Positions 58,301 through 64,000 of a stretch of DNA of 64,000 bases are shown one piece after another. The DNA is from Paramacrobiotus metropolitanus (lineage: Eukaryota; Tardigrada; Eutardigrada; Parachela; Macrobiotidae): NCBI RefSeq assembly GCF_019649055.1, contig NW_026570327.1, positions 62,001 through 126,000 of the forward strand. The letters run 5' to 3'. The first letter of the stretch is position 1. Every line of letters starts with the position of its first letter. The notes beneath the pieces were generated by a model. The model was not told the DNA's origin. It worked only from the letters and a program-made list of their open reading frames with translations, and did not search any database. Both the position numbers and the translations under genes were made by a program.

Positions 58301-61300
58301 ATCATATATAAGTAAGAAGCTTTGCACAGCTGTGCGACACCGCACCAAACCTACTCGGCGGCTTGGAAAAAGGTCATTCCATGACAAGCTGCTGTGAACG
58401 GGCCGGAATGCAGTTCCATGTGGCAGCCCTGCAGATAATCATGCATTTCCTGTGGGGCATCCTTCAGTTCCACGGCGCCATGAAAAGCGCGTATGAGATT
58501 GGAGAGGAGTGTTGATGAGCCCGGCGCCAAACAGTTCTGCGCGGTCAGCGCCAATTCCAGCTCTTGAAGCAAATCACCGCATCGCCGCGCTTCATCAGAA
58601 AACCCGGGATGCTGCTAAACTGCGACTGCACCAGATAAAAAGAATTACACCGTGGGTATATATTGATAAATTATGTATAAAGGTTTAATTTTACCAGTTG
58701 CCGTTTTACATAATATTGTTGCAGGTATAATACAATATAGATGTTTGTACCTTTGTACTGCTTTGCAGAATTTGCACCACACACCGCAAATACGGATTGG
58801 CACTCTTAACACTGGCCACCGTAAGTAAGGTCGTGGAATCATCTTTCTCGGGATCATCCGATCGTCGATTAGCTAGATGGAGGTATGCTTCGGCCTCGTG
58901 GACCTTCGTGTTCTGCAAGCAGGCAGCATGCAGGAGACTGCCTTCCACGTAGCGCACATACGTCTGCACTTCCTTAAGAAATGACTTCATTTCGATATCC
59001 GGTTCTTCTCTGTTAGAGAACAATCAGTTGTCCAGAATTGCATAAGTACATGTGCCTTCAAAGCAATTTATTTACGGGTTAACAAAGACGATATCCAGTT
59101 TCCTCTGACGTCGGTCTGGCCGACTAAGGTCATTAACCAAGGACCGCATGGTTTCGATGGTAATGTTGCCGGAAACAATTATGTGTTGCGTGCCCCGTGC
59201 CGGTCGGTAAGGTTTTGTAAACTTTTGCAAGTTGCTGATGATTCCGTGAATTTCTGGTATAGAAGAGGCAAATAACGCCTGCAGTTTAAAAATACGACCG
59301 CTGAAAAGATTACCGTAGATGACATTAAGTTTATTTATAGCTGCATAAACCAAAAAACCCATGTACTATGCAGAAGGACCATTGCAATAAATTTTATATG
59401 CAATTTCATTTTGAGAATCCAATGTGATGTTTTAACAAATCATTTACCAGTGCTCCAATGATAAACATGACGCAAAACACTTGACCAAGCGTTGATTTCG
59501 GTGAGATGTCTCCATACCCAACAGTCGACCTACCAGTAATCGGCAGATTAATACACAGAATACACTATAGTGGCTATACAGTCATTTAATGAAGGTAATA
59601 ATTTAGTTTTAAAATTGCTGAAAATCGTTTCTGCTTAACTGTTATCTGTACGAGTATAAACGGGCGCGCAGATATTTGTCGCAGTGTGAACTTACAAAGT
59701 GACAACTGACATATACACCCATTCCCAATAGGTTTTTTCCTGTTTGCCGGTAACGTTGTCCACCCAGTCATCCCCGGTCAAATCCAGCTAACAACAATAA
59801 CAGGCAATAGAAGGGGGTAATAAAAGGCAGAAACTGATTGTTTGGAATAAGCCTAAGTACAGCAAACTGCATATACGGTAGGTACAGTATGTGTAATTAT
59901 ATGTGTGCATGCATCTACTTTACAATTGTTAGTAGTTTTTGCATATATACAGCCGACAAAATTGAACAGGTATTCGGAAATCGTAACTGTAATCAGAGAG
60001 CAATCAAGAGAATCTGTTTATACCAAGTGAAATATCCCTGCTGCCACCAAAATAACCGTAGCCACAATCGTGCAGATATGCATCAGCCGCAATAAAGTGG
60101 CTTTCCTGATTAAACGGGAGTAGAATACATATCGAGGAATGGACAACAAGTGACAAGCACGTAGGCATCGTAATCCTGTTATTAGGAACAAGAGGTCAGA
60201 AAGATGACAAGGTACAGTGTATGTCCCGCTTACCGAGAACGATAATGTATTTACATGAAAGAAGCAATATTTGAAAAACACCTAAAATATCTAACGATAA
60301 ATAATCTTCAGGAAGATCAAGCACGCACGGTTTATTCTGCTTAAGCTCGACAATATAAAGTGATGCTAATGCAGGACAAAAAACTAATTTGATAAATTAA
60401 CATTGGCAAGACCTAATGTGAAACTGTGTTTTTGGTATCATCGCGAATCGAGTCATAGTACTATGCGCCTTCGACATTGATGCTATGATCGAGTGTATGC
60501 TACAGTAAATTTTCAACTTATTTACGCGCACGTAAATTACTATACCGAAAATAAAATATTAATACTTTATTATATTATAATTTTCACATTACAATACGCG
60601 CTACGCAATCATTTACAGCCGTTATAAAAACTGTAAAATTGCAACATTACATACCAATCCAATCACGACTAAGGATTACGGTAACAAACGACGGAGGAAT
60701 CGTAAAATAGGTGACTATTGCGTCGAGCGATATTAGAAACTCCAGTGTGTCCATGGCGCCGATAAACTGCAACACAACAAGGGCAAAAATGTTTTACTGT
60801 TTCTGCATACCGTTACTAGCAATTGCAGTTTTTACTCGAAGTATAAAAATGCAGAGCAGGATGATATTGCAAACAAACTCAATTTGCAGATCCAGTCGTT
60901 CGCTCCAGATGACACAGCTTTCCACAGTGGCACTTGTGTATCTGCAACGCACAAAAGCATAAAACCACAATCTAACTAAATAAAAGCTAAAGTAACGACT
61001 GTAAATAAGAATTCTGAGCGAATGACTCTAACATTACAGTAGTTAACACTACAGTAGTACAATAATTATGCAGTGACGTACAATAAGTGATGTTTACATT
61101 TAATGACCTTATGGACAAATCGCTATTGTTTCCTATTTTGTATTGCATCCGGATTATTTTTAGGTATACAAAAATGATTTTAAATGGTAGTTATTAATAT
61201 GGGAATGAGATATAGTACTCCCTTCTAGGGAGCCCTATTGTAGGATGAGTTCAAAACTGGAGCCATTCCACATTCTTAACACCGCCGGTATTTTCATCCT

Positions 61301-62127
61301 GAACGTTTTGATACTGTTTAAAATACAGTGCCTATGTAGTTACGAAATTTAAATTTTCTCCGTTGTGACTAAATCGTAGAATGCACTCACCTCGAAACAC
61401 GTGCATAATAAATAAACAGCACCGTCATTCCTAAGCCAAATTCCAAAAAGGCCTAAAAACAAATACGCTAGAGGCAAGGTAGCTAGTAAAACCATGACAT
61501 TAACGTGAATTATCGCGAGTGCTATCAATCAGCTGTTGAATACTTCGGTTTTGCCCGCATTTTATTACTTCTGTATAAAACATTATACTCGCAAACGTAA
61601 CATGTCCGTTTGGATCCTAATATTTATTGAAACAGGTAACTTCCTGTCGCAATTTTTCAATTAAAAACATAGACCAAAACGTTTGCGTTTATTTGTGCTG
61701 CTGCACGGCAAGTTAAGGAATATGTAATTAATAATAATTATTACTTACCACTGCCTTGCCGCTGAAAGTGGATGCCGACATAAATTCTCCCACAATAAAT
61801 TTCACCGTAGACATACAGCTGGCCTGTTCACGAAGTTTATTCGGACCGGGAGAGCGGCCGTCTGCCACTAATTTGTACCGTGGCTTGCTCCTGCGATAAT
61901 CACGAATGGCCCATATTAATCTGGCAACGGCCAATCCCAATCCCATTACGGCGGCGAACACCAGACATGATGCCAAGAAAACGGGCCACATCCGCTGTCC
62001 GCACTGCGTAACATCGCTACCGATAGAAACAACTGTTAACAGCGGTGTGGATTGCACAGTTATTTTAACCAAGGTCATTCCCATAAGAAGTCACTTACGG
62101 AGCGATCGTACTAGCACCGTGGTCCAT
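55307..62127 (-). CDS. Slo1/BK-like potassium channel, tandem copy B (one apparent frameshift)
   Basis: The exon plan is the same as copy D, in 6.8 kb: 62127-62099 (MDHGASTIA), about 62035-61750 (S0, RMWPVFLASCLVFAAVM), 61455-61391, 60943-60840, 60767-60655, 60177-60027 (GLRCLRACHLLSI), 59790-59695 (pore helix), 59530-59452 (STVGYGDISPKSTLGQ), 59280-59080 (S6/RCK1), 59012-58755, 58628-58350, 58286-58110, 58049-57960, 57640-57487, 57215-57080, 56809-56366 (RCK2), 56099-55966 (SEDASSEVEVRES at the calcium-bowl position), 55866-55650 and 55500-55307 (ends VYVLTK). In the 58628-58350 exon a codon run that reads ICFQELEL in copies C and D has lost one T near 58570, shifting the frame. This is either a real lesion or a homopolymer error. 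All other exons are open. Confidence 0.82.
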
Positions 62128-62734
62128 TTTTGTGCTTATTACTACAATCAGCAGATTAACCGCGCGAATTGCGGTTGATGTTTTATGTTGACATCTGTTG
62201 TAGTTTCATACTCGTACATGGCAATCACAATGCGAAATGCGAATGCATGGACTCTTCCATTCAAAAACGCCAAAACTTGCAAAACTTTGTTCTCGCCAAA
62301 TTGACCTGCGGGCTAAAGCCGGTGCGATATAACATTTTAACCGACCCCGAGGAGATTCGAAATGATGATGACAAAAGTACAGTATCAAATAGAATTCTTA
62401 CCATTAGTTACTGTACTACTTAAGACAGTTAAAAAATAAACAGAACAGTGTATACCGCAATAAATTAATTATTTGCGCTATGTTCATGTGTTTACTAAAA
62501 AAACACGAAACCAACTGATTTTTTATTAATCAAACACACAGCATATTTTCTGAATTCTACATGAAAACAAAATTGCAAATAAATTTCTAAAAACTATATA
62601 CACATTCAACTTCTCAAGAAACACTGCAACAATAACCAGAATAACAAAATAGGAAACTTGGGGGGGGGGAGAGAACTAGCGGCAAAAATCTGAGCAAAAT
62701 TGTGCAATAGTATGCAGTGAGCATAAACGTGTAA
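62128..62734. other. spacer between Slo-like genes B and A
   Basis: A 0.6 kb AT-rich spacer with a G run at about 62661. No gene was seen. Confidence 0.5.
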
Positions 62735-63794
62735 TCATCTAGTCAGAACATAAACCCCATCATCATGCTGCAGCGGAAAATCCTTCCGCGGATTACTAAT
62801 AACACACCGTCGAGGCTGTAGCGACTCTTCCTGCTCAGCATGAACCGGTAAATAGCGGGCAATGCCCAAACAAATCACTCCTTTCTGTAGAGCGCTCTCG
62901 AATATCGTTCGATACAAGACAACCTAAAATCAACAAACAGCTGCGTGAATATTACAGTACTTTTGTATATGTGAAAATTTTGTCGCACTTCACAGCGAGG
63001 AGACATTCAATATTCTTCCTAACCGTGTGCGTACTGCGTAACACTCGCAACAGTATAGTAACACTCTGACTTCTGAGTAATCGTTTTGGTTAAAAATTAT
63101 GAAGTTCACGCGAAATGATCACTGTTTCAACCAGTTTTTATCTGTTATACAAACAACATATGACATATCCAAGAATACTACGACCATTGGTTAGCTCTAA
63201 TAAATTATGTAAATGGTTTTGAAATCCTATATAGAAGTCAAATGAAATAAGTTAAAAACTTCACAGAAATACCAGTTTTCCGAAATTCGACCCGGTGAGT
63301 TTTCGTGCCGCTGTATTCCAGTTAAGTAGGCTCATACCGTAGTCAACAGACCGTGCTCATACTGCATTCCAACGCACCTGACTGGATGAAAAATGTTCCT
63401 TCCACGATGCAGATGTAAGCGAGATCAGCTGGATACGAGTAGTAAATTCTGATATCTTTTCTCTAGTATACACTTCACCGGGGATCAATCCCGCACCTTC
63501 GGCATCAAGCATGTCCATCAACGGACTCTGATAGCCATAAAGTAACGCTTGAAGGATAGGTGTCGCTAACGGACTCATGTAACTCTACAATAAATCATTA
63601 TGGAAAACAAATTTCAAAGAACATGCGTTGTTACATATGGTTGACAACTTGACATACAGTGACAAGCATGGAATCAAGTGCACTAATTGTAACCGTTTCG
63701 CCACACATGAACGGTTCCGTAAGGTAGACCACTTCGTGTCCAGAACTTTTCCGATCATATTCACTTAGCAGCCGCACATTAATATCATGCTCTG
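62735..63794 (-). CDS. Slo1/BK-like potassium channel, tandem copy A, last exons only
   Basis: Three 3' exons are visible: about 63794-63665 (HDINVRLLSEYDRKSSGHEV, then EPFMCGETVTISALDS), 63585-63375 (SYMSPLATPILQALLYGYQS) and 62922-62735 (KGVICLGIARYLPVHAEQEE, ending VYVLTR). They match the last three exons of copies B-D (RCK2) and lie beyond the right edge upstream. The calcium-bowl position again lacks the Asp run. This copy is the most diverged of the four. Confidence 0.75.
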
Positions 63795-64000
63795 AAAGAT
63801 ACAAAATATAGTTTTCATCACAAACAGTACATCACACGTCATATAATTATATTTTGCACTGAGAAGTACTCCGTTACGAAATATTTGTCTGGGTTGCCCG
63901 GCTCGAATTAACCGTTCCTTATTTTTAGTTTTGTGTTAAATAAGCTTGTTTCTCGATGCTTTAGCCATCCGTGTTTCACTTGATATAAAATAAACATCTG

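Noticed and set aside
62641-62680. G-run near 62661 as a structured regulatory element
   Set aside because: A single run of nine to ten G without further G-tracts, probably a simple homopolymer.

Overview
This window reads as the nuclear genome of a small invertebrate animal. Coding sequence is split into short exons with GT-AG introns, the genes are animal neuronal, ion-channel and SUMO-pathway families, and the mobile elements are LINE, PIF/Harbinger, CACTA-like and mariner-like. The best guess is an ecdysozoan, possibly a tardigrade, because of the secreted Thr/Gly-rich proteins and compact tandem families. That taxonomic guess is weak, and no rRNA or tRNA was seen to support it.

Layout. 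(1) 0.4-7.3 kb, plus strand: a synaptotagmin-4-like gene with its first exon outside the window. (2) 8.9-11.1 kb, plus strand: a PIAS-type SUMO E3 ligase with PINIT, SP-RING and an acidic SIM-bearing tail. (3) 12.1-18.4 kb: three genes for low-complexity proteins. One is Thr-rich with a Gly-rich tail and one is Gly-rich, and these two share a YC...CPVH motif. A minus-strand Gly-rich protein has a signal peptide. (4) 19.4-64.0 kb, minus strand: a head-to-tail array of at least four Slo1/BK-like potassium channel genes, here named D (19.4-27.4), C (28.5-54.2), B (55.3-62.1) and A (62.7 to beyond the edge).

Gene C is stretched from about 8 kb to about 26 kb by mobile DNA. A CR1/Jockey-like LINE (31.9-36.5 kb) abuts one exon. 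An 11.9 kb DNA transposon (38472-50380, 3-bp target duplication GAT) sits inside another exon and itself contains a nested Harbinger element (about 38.5-42.0 kb). A mariner helix-turn-helix fragment lies in an intron at 51.8-52.2 kb. Gene C also carries a one-base frameshift, so it is called a pseudogene. Gene B shows one frameshift of the same kind.

The most unusual signal is inside the host DNA transposon. The 8-bp palindrome GGATATCC occurs 21 times exactly, plus four times with one recurrent substitution, between 42270 and 49798. About 0.1 copy is expected there by chance. It is absent from the nested Harbinger and nearly absent from the rest of the window. At all 25 sites the bases on either side also pair with each other (T..A, G..C, A..T or C..G), so every site is a 10-bp hairpin-compatible palindrome whose outer pair is free to vary only as a pair. 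The sites lie in exons of all three element genes, in introns and between genes, so the constraint acts on DNA. The element carries a CACTA/Tnp2-like transposase gene (broken by an in-frame TAG and a frameshift), a divergent minus-strand gene with a BEN-like C-terminus, and a minus-strand zinc-finger gene. Any of these products could recognise the palindrome.

The Slo-like channels keep the S0-S6 core and two RCK domains. They lack the aspartate-rich calcium bowl, have His in place of the third S4 arginine, and end right after RCK2, which suggests a diverged channel subfamily.
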